8,246 bases of DNA, from positions 23,944 to 32,189 of the forward strand of contig DENA01000029.1 of the NCBI GenBank assembly GCA_002359465.1, written 5' to 3'. The notes below the pieces were generated by a model, which did not search any database, was not told the DNA's origin, and worked only from the letters and a program-made list of their open reading frames with translations. This document shows positions 1 through 5,532 of the stretch, piece by piece (the first letter of the stretch is position 1; each line of letters begins with the position of its first letter). This DNA is from Ruminococcaceae bacterium UBA2656 (GTDB lineage: Bacteria; Bacillota; Clostridia; Oscillospirales; Acutalibacteraceae). A program made the position numbers and the translations under genes.

Positions 1-181
1 TGGAGTCCGCCTGCGCGCCGAATTTCAGCGTGACGGTTTCACCGCCGGCCTCCGACGCTTTGGATTCAGCTGCCGTGCTTTGCGGCTCCGCCGCTTTTGA
101 AGCGGGTGCGGTCTGTGCGGCGCAGGCGGTCATGCCCGCCGCCATTGCAAATGCCAATAATGCCGATAATATCTTTTTCAT
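1..181 (-). CDS. Lipoprotein substrate-binding protein, N-terminus only (C-terminus beyond window)
   Basis: Only the first 60 codons are inside the window. The protein starts MKKILSALLAFAMAAGM, a basic N-terminus plus hydrophobic core, and then has the lipobox residues MTAC, so cysteine 20 should be lipidated after signal peptidase II cleavage and the protein anchored outside the cell membrane. An Ala/Ser/Glu-rich linker (about residues 21-46) follows, typical of Gram-positive solute-binding lipoproteins. The folded part opens with VTLKFGAQADS, which looks like the first beta strand of a TRAP (DctP-type) or ABC solute-binding protein. The ATG at 181 is supported by AGGAGG at 189-194, seven bases upstream. 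The gene is divergent from the AraC-family regulator, which may control it. The lipoprotein call is firm. The transporter class and substrate cannot be decided from this fragment. Confidence 0.75.
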   Translation of the reverse strand, partial: MKKILSALLAFAMAAGMTACAAQTAPASKAAEPQSTAAESKASEAGGETVTLKFGAQADS

Positions 182-188
182 ATACAAT

Positions 189-194
189 CCTCCT
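189..194 (-). promoter_or_regulatory. Shine-Dalgarno site of the lipoprotein gene
   Basis: The minus strand reads AGGAGG here, seven bases before the ATG at 181. It is a full match to the anti-Shine-Dalgarno core and fixes the start. I found no convincing -35/-10 pair for this gene in the divergent intergenic region (182-335), which would fit dependence on an activator such as the neighbouring AraC-type protein. Confidence 0.8.
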
Positions 195-275
195 GAAAAT
201 GATTTATTCTCCCTCAGAGAACAATTTTATCATATACCGGAAACACGAATCCGTATTTTAAAATATTAAGATTTA

Positions 276-284
276 TGATATAAT
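276..284 (+). promoter_or_regulatory. Extended -10 promoter of the AraC-family regulator
   Basis: The plus strand reads TGATATAAT: a perfect TATAAT (279-284) preceded by the TGn extended -10 motif. No good -35 hexamer sits 16-18 bases upstream (an A/T-rich TTTTAA at 256-261 is the best), as is common for extended -10 promoters. Transcription would start near 291 and leave an A-rich leader of about 45 bases. A 12-bp palindrome, TATTTTAAAATA at 254-265, lies just upstream and could be a protein-binding site or simply A/T bias. Confidence 0.6.
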
Positions 285-335
285 CCTAATAAGATGAAAA
301 AAAATAAATAAAAATAATTTTGTGTGGTGTTGATT

Positions 336-1538
336 ATGCTTGAATTTGATTTGTCTGAGCCGATGAATACTTTTTATTACGCGACACAGCTCCCCGTTAT
401 GATTTTGAAAAACGGTCGGATTGAGCAGTCGCTTCCCGAAAATGTCGTAACGGCGCGGCAGCTGATTACGGGTGAGCACGACCTGAAAATCAAATACAGC
501 CCACAGGAATATAACACCGCACAGTATCTGTCCAGCGAGTACAAGGAGCTTTTTGTGGTTTATGTCATCGACGACACCTATCTTGCGGCAGCCGGGCCGT
601 TTCTGACGGAGCCGGTGCGCAGCGGGGCGATTGTCAACATGATCCAGGACGAAAAGATCTCCATTAAGCTGAAGCCGCGGCTGGAAGAATATTACCGGAA
701 CGTCAAAGAAATCAGTTCACAAACATATTACTACAGCGGGAAATTAATTTCCATGCTTTTCGGAGCAAAAAATACAGCGGCTCTCCCAGAATCCCGCCCC
801 ATAGGCCGGGAAGTGGGCTTTATTCAGGAATATTTTCAAAACACCTATAAAAACAGGGAAAAGATGTTTACGCATCCTCCTTTTTTTCTGGAGAAAAAAA
901 TTGTCAATCAAATTAAAATCTGCGATATGGACGGCGCGATGAACACGCTCAGGGAGATCAATCTGCTCAACCGCGCCGTTCTGGCAAAGGACCCCCTCCG
1001 TTCCCTCAAAAATTCCATCATCTGCTCGTGCGCCTTTTTTACGCGCGCGGTCATTGACGCGGGGGTATTCCCGGATATTGCGTTTACATACAGCGACACC
1101 TTTATCCAACAGATTGAAAAAATGAACAGCCAGACGGAAGTGCGCAATTACGAACAGGAAATGCTTCGCCAGCTGATTGAACTGACAAGGGAAAAAAATT
1201 CCTCCAAATATTCTCATCCGGTCTTCTCCGCTCTTCAGTATATCAACAACAATCTGACGCAGAACCTGAGTCTGGAGGAAATTGCAAAGCACGCCTACAT
1301 TCATCCCAATTATCTGAGCAGTATTTTTAAAAAAGAGGTTGGCTGCCCGATGACCGACTTTATCGCCCGGCGGCGGATTGAGGAATCCACCTATTTTGTC
1401 GCGTATACGGATTATGAAATCGCCGACATCGCAAGCTTTTACCATTTCTGCAACCAGAGCTACTACTGCACGATTTTCAAACGGTTCCTGTCTGTTTCAC
1501 CGAACGAGTACCGGAACAGCGCCCGGCCCTCCTGCTGA
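336..1538 (+). CDS. AraC-family transcriptional regulator (YesN-like)
   Basis: This is a 400-residue one-component regulator expected to bind DNA in the cytoplasm. Residues about 294-396 form the AraC-type double helix-turn-helix. The first HTH is around LSLEEIAKHAYIHPNYLSSI (312-331). The second is around residues 360-394 and ends in the family signature SPNEYRN. The N-terminal ~290 residues are a sensory region without a cupin fold that I can recognise. The stretch containing DPLRSLKNSIICSCAFFTRA (219-238) is typical of large AraC regulators in clostridia. A GTG at 324 would add four residues but has no ribosome binding site. The ATG at 336 has GGTG at 326-329, six bases upstream, and is preferred. 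The gene is divergent from the substrate-binding lipoprotein and convergent with the lipase. By position it most likely controls the lipoprotein and its transporter, but target and ligand are unknown. Confidence 0.88.
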   Translation: MLEFDLSEPMNTFYYATQLPVMILKNGRIEQSLPENVVTARQLITGEHDLKIKYSPQEYNTAQYLSSEYKELFVVYVIDDTYLAAAGPFLTEPVRSGAIVNMIQDEKISIKLKPRLEEYYRNVKEISSQTYYYSGKLISMLFGAKNTAALPESRPIGREVGFIQEYFQNTYKNREKMFTHPPFFLEKKIVNQIKICDMDGAMNTLREINLLNRAVLAKDPLRSLKNSIICSCAFFTRAVIDAGVFPDIAFTYSDTFIQQIEKMNSQTEVRNYEQEMLRQLIELTREKNSSKYSHPVFSALQYINNNLTQNLSLEEIAKHAYIHPNYLSSIFKKEVGCPMTDFIARRRIEESTYFVAYTDYEIADIASFYHFCNQSYYCTIFKRFLSVSPNEYRNSARPSC

Positions 1539-1539
1539 A

Positions 1540-1575
1540 AAGGCGGACGCTTCCAAAAAAAGCGTCCGCCTTGTT
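1540..1575. terminator. Bidirectional intrinsic terminator between convergent genes
   Basis: A perfect 13-bp stem pairs 1540-1552 with 1560-1572 (arm AAGGCGGACGCTT) around a 7-base loop. The plus strand continues TTGTTT, and the minus strand leaves the stem into TTTTCAG after an A/T-ended stem. It begins two bases after the AraC stop codon (1536-1538) and ends seven bases before the lipase stop codon (1579-1581), so it can serve both convergent genes. Confidence 0.9.
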
Positions 1576-1578
1576 TCG

Positions 1579-2841
1579 CTAACCTACCACCGGCAGGCTG
1601 CCCGCGCGCCGGGCAATCTCCAGAAAGCGGTCATCCGCGTTTCCGAATCTGCCGATAATATCCTCGTGGTCCATATTCTGCATGGTGCCGATAAAATTCC
1701 AGTTCCCGATTTGCGCCGCCCCGCCGTAATCCACGATTTCGTCGGTGGAGTTGAGCTTTGGCCCGTCTTCGGAAATGGTGTTGACCCATCCGTCATTTGG
1801 CCACCAGGTACTGTCAATGACGGCGCGCCCCGCTTCACTGCGCCGGAATCTGCCCAATACAAGTGAATTTGCGCTGAACAGCGTGTTCATATACAGCGGA
1901 TTCGGAACCTGATATCCCGTAATCGGGTCTTCCATGGTTGCGCAGGCCGCGTAGGAAAAATAGTAGACATCCGGAGCGGCCTTCACCCAGCCGTTTTCCA
2001 CCGCCGCGCCGTCCGTACTGAGATCATAGAAGCTGAAATCCAGATTGCTCTTATCCCACACAGAACTGTTCCAGACCCGGTCCGCGTAGTCAATATAGCA
2101 TTCTCCGGCGTTGCGTTTCAGCCCCCACTGGTCAAGCTTAAAATCAAAGATGAGGTTGTCGCCAAGACCCGCCGCGGCACCGACCGATGCAATGGCCTGT
2201 TTGGCATACTGCTTGAGCTCATCCGTGTTGAAGTCGGATACCGTTGTGCCGTCATGCGGGGAAACCAGCGTTGTTAAACTGGCGACCCACGGCTTTCCTC
2301 CGGTGAAAAGCGGGCTTACCCCCGACGGTGACGCGCTTCTTTCTTCCGCGCTGCCCTGCTCCAGCAGCTGAATCAGCACACGGGTCGTCTGCCCTCCCTG
2401 ACTGTGCCCGACCAGATGGATTTTATTGATTTTTCCGTTCACCACATTGCCCCAGTCCGTGTAAAGCCCGGGATACGTCTTTCCATAACGCGCATGGCCG
2501 TATTTTTCAGAATGCGCTTTTCCGTAATCGACCGTACCGCCTTTGATGTACGCATAGAGTTCGCACGCCCTGTCCCAGTTGCTGGAATAAGGCCCGACTG
2601 CGGCCGTGTACGTCGTGTACCCGGCGTCGGTCATCTTTTTCTGAAGGTCGTCCGTTCCGCCCCAATACTTGTAGCCGAGCATTTCATCCCTGCCCCAGCC
2701 GCCGTTTCCGTGGCACAGTACGATTGGATAGGTATTCTGCCGGGACAAATCAGAGGCAGATGCCGTCAGACCAACCGACAGTGCAAACGCACACGCTAAA
2801 ACCAGTGCTGCCAATTTCTTGATACCTGACCTTTTTGCCAT
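1579..2841 (-). CDS. Secreted triacylglycerol lipase, zinc-containing family I.5 type
   Basis: A 420-residue alpha/beta-hydrolase that should hydrolyse ester bonds of acylglycerols outside the cell. Residues 1-30 form a signal peptide (basic start, hydrophobic core, SAS near the cleavage point). The mature part follows the Geobacillus thermophilic lipase pattern closely: the oxyanion segment PIVLCHGNGGWGRDEM (39-54), nucleophile Ser147 in GHSQGG, probable catalytic Asp350 in PNDGWVN and His392 in NMDHEDIIG. The structural zinc ligands of that family also appear conserved: Asp90 in NWDRACE, His110 and His116 in AHSEKYGHARYG, and Asp273 in FYDLS. Length fits (about 390 residues mature). The nucleophile motif has Gly where bacillar I.5 lipases usually have Ala (AHSQGG). 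The ATG at 2841 has AAGGGGG at 2850-2856, eight bases upstream. It is transcribed alone from its own promoter and ends at the shared terminator. The family is confident; substrate chain length is not predictable. Confidence 0.93.
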   Translation of the reverse strand: MAKRSGIKKLAALVLACAFALSVGLTASASDLSRQNTYPIVLCHGNGGWGRDEMLGYKYWGGTDDLQKKMTDAGYTTYTAAVGPYSSNWDRACELYAYIKGGTVDYGKAHSEKYGHARYGKTYPGLYTDWGNVVNGKINKIHLVGHSQGGQTTRVLIQLLEQGSAEERSASPSGVSPLFTGGKPWVASLTTLVSPHDGTTVSDFNTDELKQYAKQAIASVGAAAGLGDNLIFDFKLDQWGLKRNAGECYIDYADRVWNSSVWDKSNLDFSFYDLSTDGAAVENGWVKAAPDVYYFSYAACATMEDPITGYQVPNPLYMNTLFSANSLVLGRFRRSEAGRAVIDSTWWPNDGWVNTISEDGPKLNSTDEIVDYGGAAQIGNWNFIGTMQNMDHEDIIGRFGNADDRFLEIARRAGSLPVVG

Positions 2842-2947
2842 TTTAAAATCCCCCTTTACAAATTGTTAGATATTTCGGTGATACAGGAGCTTCAAAAAAG
2901 ATACGCGCGGATGTGACATTTTTCTTTATATTTCTTAATCAGAATAA

Positions 2948-2974
2948 AACTTCTATAAGAGGATTATAGAAGTT
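2948..2974. promoter_or_regulatory. Palindromic operator candidate covering the lipase -10 element
   Basis: Two perfect 11-base arms, AACTTCTATAA (2948-2958) and TTATAGAAGTT (2964-2974), flank a 5-base spacer. The minus-strand TATAAT lies across the upstream arm and the first spacer base, and the predicted start site is in the other arm. Only one arm would therefore be transcribed, so the element cannot act as an RNA hairpin of this transcript. It is better explained as the binding site of a dimeric repressor that would block the promoter. The cognate regulator is not identifiable in the window. AraC proteins usually bind direct repeats, so the neighbouring regulator is not the obvious candidate. 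Confidence 0.6.
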
Positions 2975-2990
2975 GTCTGCTAAAAGTCAA
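2963..2990 (-). promoter_or_regulatory. Sigma-A-type promoter of the lipase gene
   Basis: On the minus strand TTGACT (2985-2990) and a perfect TATAAT (2963-2968) are separated by 16 bases. This is five of six matches at -35 and six of six at -10. Transcription should start near 2956, giving a leader of about 115 bases before the ATG at 2841. The -10 lies inside a long palindrome annotated separately. Confidence 0.8.
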
Positions 2991-3084
2991 TGAACATTTT
3001 GTCGGTTTTGTATAATACATTCATTTCGCTTTTGATGGCAGAACCCGGCGTGTTTTTCCCCGTCGGCGATGGGAACGGCAGCAT

Positions 3085-3138
3085 AAAAAAACAGAGAAAC
3101 AGTCCGGGTAAAAAAGCCGGAAGATTTCTCTGTTTTTT
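3085..3138 (-). terminator. Intrinsic terminator of the kinase-phosphatase operon
   Basis: A 14-bp outer stem pairs 3086-3099 with 3125-3138 (ACAGAGAAA/TTTCTCTGT plus A/T pairs). Inside it is a short CCGG/CCGG stem (3104-3107 with 3117-3120). Reading the minus strand, the hairpin ends in a run of seven T (3085-3091). It begins 67 bases after the PAP2 stop codon. The plus strand also has a T run (3133-3138), but no plus-strand gene precedes it. Confidence 0.8.
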
Positions 3139-3204
3139 ATTTAAATACGGCAGTTTGAAATAAAAGCGGGAAAGCGCGGGAACAGCAAAACTGCATTTTG
3201 AAGT

Positions 3205-3981
3205 TCAGCTGATAAACCGGAAGATCACCGCGTTGACAAGCACGCCGACAAATCCCCAGAAAGTGCCCAGAATGCCGCCCGCCAGAACATCCCGGGGATA
3301 GTGCATCCCCATGTACATGCGCGTGGTGCCCACCAGCGAGGCGAGCACATAAAGCGCGACCGCCACCGCAAGATTAGCTTGAAAATACTGAAGCAGCAGC
3401 GTCGCCATGTAAAATGCCTGACTGGTATGTCCGCTGGGAAAGGATTTTCCCCGTGCCCTTATGCCCACAACCCGGACATCTTCAAGATAGACAAACGGTC
3501 TTGGCCGCCTGATCAAAGACTTCATCAGCTCCACCACCAGCCACAGGGTAAGCGTGCCTAAAATAAATTCATACGCCAGATGGACATTTACCGCAAAATA
3601 GAGGACAAGCGCAATGACCAGCGTTACAATGCCGTTTCCCAGTTCTGTCAGGAGCAGCATAGTACGGTCCAGCCAGCGCGGGCGTTTTCCGTGTCTGTTG
3701 AAAAAGGAAAAGACATAGGCGTCGATGCTCTGCCCCGTTGACCACACCAGTGAAAGCAGCAGCAGGCAAAATACAAAAAGCATGCAGAGCAGCGGCGTGT
3801 TTCCCCTGATGGTAATCCATACATGCCGCCAAAACGTGTGCGGTACAAAAATGACATAGAGCGCCAGTGCAACGGTAAGGACAGGTACCCAGAAAATCGG
3901 CCGGAGATGACGAATCCTCCCGATTATCCGTGCGCACTGTTGTACTCTTTTGTTGTTTTTTAAATGATCAAAGATCTTCAC
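3205..3981 (-). CDS. PAP2-family membrane phosphatase (lipid phosphate phosphatase type)
   Basis: A 258-residue integral membrane protein with about six hydrophobic segments (near 30-50, 61-82, 109-130, 135-153, 190-217 and 232-254). All three PAP2 signature blocks are intact: K154 and R161-P162 in KSLIRRPRP, the PSGH block 182-185 with His185, and R221, His227 and Asp231 in TRMYMGMHYPRD. The family removes phosphate from phosphatidic acid, phosphatidylglycerophosphate or undecaprenyl pyrophosphate at the outer membrane face through a phospho-histidine intermediate. Which substrate applies here is not decidable by motif. The start is a GTG at 3981 that overlaps the TGA of the upstream lipid kinase gene as GTGA. 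There is no strong ribosome binding site of its own, so translation is probably coupled to the kinase. The shared operon suggests a lipid phosphate substrate related to the kinase product. Confidence 0.92.
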   Translation of the reverse strand: MKIFDHLKNNKRVQQCARIIGRIRHLRPIFWVPVLTVALALYVIFVPHTFWRHVWITIRGNTPLLCMLFVFCLLLLSLVWSTGQSIDAYVFSFFNRHGKRPRWLDRTMLLLTELGNGIVTLVIALVLYFAVNVHLAYEFILGTLTLWLVVELMKSLIRRPRPFVYLEDVRVVGIRARGKSFPSGHTSQAFYMATLLLQYFQANLAVAVALYVLASLVGTTRMYMGMHYPRDVLAGGILGTFWGFVGVLVNAVIFRFIS

Positions 3982-4937
3982 CGGCTGCCAATACCCTTTC
4001 TTTTTATGCTCTTGGGGCCTTGCGCTTTCGTCATCACCGCCAGCGCCCGACGCTGCAGTTCAACATGGATTGGCCCTTCGCCCAACGCGACGCCGTCCGC
4101 CATAAGCTGCATGGGAGGTGCTGCTTCAACATCGACCCTGTGGACATGAAAGTGTTCCACGCCGGCATCTTCCCCGCTCACATTTGTCCCCTTCAGAGCA
4201 CGGCCCAACAAATTCAGTTTTGATAAATTGGAAAAGATCAGAACGTCCAGCAGTCCGTCCCTGAAAGCCGCCGTACCCCCTACCTGGTAGTTCCGCCCGA
4301 TATACGGCATGTTGGAAATAAGCACCAAATGCCCCATCCTGACAATTTCACGCTTTTCGTCAAGCACAAGCTTGATTTTAGACGGCACCAGCGATACAAG
4401 GGTAGACAGAAAATCCCCCACCCGTTCCAGATGGCCGTGCTGAATATCATCGCCAGCCGAAAAAATCGCCGACAGCAGGCCCACCGAGCAAATCTCCAAA
4501 AAGGATGTCCGTCCCTGCGCACAGTCAACCAAACCGACGTCAATCTTGATGCGCTCCCCGGTGCGGAACAGGGCGATGGCGGACGGAATGTCCCGCGGGA
4601 TATTCAGGCTGAGTGCCACATTGTTCTGCGTACCGGTCGGAATAATGCCCAAAGTGGCGGGCAGGCCCGCAATTTCTTTGGCCACGGCGGATATGGTGCC
4701 GTCTCCCCCGCAGACAATAAACATGTTGATTCCCTGTGATATGGTATCCTTTACCATCTGCGAATAATCGCTGTCCGGCTCTGTCAAATACACCTCCGGT
4801 GTGTACTTCCACTGCTGCAGCATGTCGATGACATCCATCAGCTGAACAGGAGAAGCGTTGGAAGAACCGGAGGCCGGGTTAAAAACCAGCTTGACGCGTC
4901 TGCGCCGTTTGTCCGTAAAATAAATTTCTTTCTCCAT
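3978..4937 (-). CDS. YegS/DagK-type lipid kinase (diacylglycerol kinase catalytic domain)
   Basis: A 319-residue soluble or membrane-associated kinase that should phosphorylate a lipid alcohol such as diacylglycerol using a nucleoside triphosphate. The N-terminal nucleotide-binding domain has LVFNPASG (17-24), GGDGT (77-81) and PTGTQNN (100-106). The C-terminal beta-rich domain has FRDGLLDVLIF (225-235). The C-terminal DGE motif that normally supplies the catalytic base is read here as ADGVALGEGP (280-289), with Val283 (codon GTC) where Glu is expected. Glu287 lies four residues further on. This may be a subfamily trait or may alter activity. The ATG at 4937 has GGAGGT at 4941-4946, very close (three bases). 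The end overlaps the PAP2 start by four bases. Separate kinase and phosphatase genes here resemble the PAP2-kinase fusion proteins known in Actinobacteria. The physiological substrate is uncertain. Confidence 0.9.
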   Translation of the reverse strand: MEKEIYFTDKRRRRVKLVFNPASGSSNASPVQLMDVIDMLQQWKYTPEVYLTEPDSDYSQMVKDTISQGINMFIVCGGDGTISAVAKEIAGLPATLGIIPTGTQNNVALSLNIPRDIPSAIALFRTGERIKIDVGLVDCAQGRTSFLEICSVGLLSAIFSAGDDIQHGHLERVGDFLSTLVSLVPSKIKLVLDEKREIVRMGHLVLISNMPYIGRNYQVGGTAAFRDGLLDVLIFSNLSKLNLLGRALKGTNVSGEDAGVEHFHVHRVDVEAAPPMQLMADGVALGEGPIHVELQRRALAVMTKAQGPKSIKRKGIGSR

Positions 4938-5061
4938 GTGACCTCCGCAAAACCATTTCTTGTTGGTATTGTCATACAGTTATTTCAGCAGTAGACTCGA
5001 AACATTCCGGCAGGATTATTATGGATAAAATAATAAAAAATATGTTCCGGTATTTGGATAA
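4938..5061. other. Intergenic region upstream of the lipid kinase gene
   Basis: These 124 bases separate the ComFB stop codon from the lipid kinase start. An A/T-rich imperfect inverted repeat around 5020-5039 is too weak for an intrinsic terminator, and no convincing -35/-10 pair was found on the minus strand. The two genes may be co-transcribed by read-through, or the kinase promoter is non-canonical. Confidence 0.45.
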
Positions 5062-5529
5062 TTAATGTCTGGGGTGCGCACGGACCGCCAGAATCGCCTG
5101 AATGACCGCGGTGACCACCTGCGCGTTGGTTTGCGGGTCGATATCGGGCGTGGGCTGTCCCTCCAGCAAAACCATGTATTTTGGGGGAAGCTTGTTCAGT
5201 GCCATTGCGACAATGTCCTTTTTGCACCGGTCGCATTTACAGCACTGGAACCGTGCAAGGGCCGATTCCAGCTTTTCAAGAACGATGTTTTCCATGGCGT
5301 TGACGAGGATGGTTGGCTGGGTATCCATAAACGCGACGCCCACTTCACGGCGCATAATGGTTTTGTGCTGGTTCAGCGGTTCCTTCATTGCGGCGCGGAC
5401 ATTTTGCTCGTCGGTCATAGCGGACAGCCGGGAATCTGTGTCCGGCGCAGCTTTTAACGTTCTGGAGCCGGAAGGCATCAGCATTTTGTACATTAAATCC
5501 TTATCGATATCTTTTTTTGTTTTCGACAT
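5062..5529 (-). CDS. ComFB-domain protein with N-terminal extension, partner of ParA-like ATPase
   Basis: A 155-residue protein. Residues about 72-125 match the late-competence ComFB domain: the helix ILVNAMENIVLEKLESAL (74-91), a cysteine cluster CCKCDRC (Cys96, Cys97, Cys99, Cys102) that likely binds zinc, and the signature VAMALNKLPPKYMV (107-120). ComFB is encoded in the comF operon of Bacillus. Homologues elsewhere, notably in cyanobacteria, have been reported as cyclic dinucleotide receptors. Stand-alone ComFB proteins are about 100 residues; this one adds about 70 residues in front, beginning with a lysine-rich segment (Lys3, Lys5, Lys6, Lys10, Lys15) that ends MLMPSGSR. The start codon lies three bases after the parA-like stop, and its GGAGG (5541-5545) lies inside the last codons of that gene, so the two form an operon. 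No comF helicase gene is nearby, so a competence role is not supported. Function is unknown. Confidence 0.82.
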   Translation of the reverse strand: MSKTKKDIDKDLMYKMLMPSGSRTLKAAPDTDSRLSAMTDEQNVRAAMKEPLNQHKTIMRREVGVAFMDTQPTILVNAMENIVLEKLESALARFQCCKCDRCKKDIVAMALNKLPPKYMVLLEGQPTPDIDPQTNAQVVTAVIQAILAVRAHPRH

Positions 5530-5532
5530 CAG

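Larger units (their letters stand above)
2842..3204. other. 363-base intergenic region between lipase and PAP2 phosphatase
   Basis: No coding sequence is supported here on either strand. Going down the minus strand the region holds the terminator of the kinase-phosphatase operon (3085-3138), about 95 bases without a clear signal, the lipase promoter (2963-2990) with its palindrome (2948-2974), a leader of about 115 bases, and the lipase ribosome binding site (2850-2856). A small hairpin at 3059-3073 (CCCGTC/GATGGG, one G-T pair, 3-base loop) and a 7-bp inverted repeat GCAGTTT/AAACTGC (3150-3156 and 3188-3194) have no assigned role. The leader shows no riboswitch or T-box pattern that I recognise. 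Confidence 0.7.

Noticed and set aside
294..311. Five-codon frame MKKNK in the leader of the AraC-family gene
   Set aside because: There is no ribosome binding site in front of it and it arises easily in poly-A sequence, so a leader peptide is not supported.
744..1445. Open frame of 233 codons on the minus strand inside the AraC-family gene
   Set aside because: It is fully antisense to a gene with clear family motifs, resembles no protein family, and has no credible ribosome binding site.
3011..3016. Perfect TATAAT on the plus strand in the lipase-PAP2 intergenic region
   Set aside because: No acceptable -35 element at 16-18 bases, no extended -10, and no plus-strand gene downstream before antisense coding DNA.
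3059..3073. Small G/C-rich hairpin CCCGTC/GATGGG
   Set aside because: It has no T run on either strand and sits outside any transcript I can define, so neither terminator nor small RNA is supported.
5020..5039. A/T-rich imperfect inverted repeat after the ComFB gene as a terminator
   Set aside because: The stem is about six A/T pairs with a mismatch and would be too unstable to terminate transcription.
5062..5529. Calling the ComFB-domain gene a competence gene (comFB)
   Set aside because: No other competence gene is present, the protein carries a long extra N-terminus, and it is encoded with a ParA-like ATPase.
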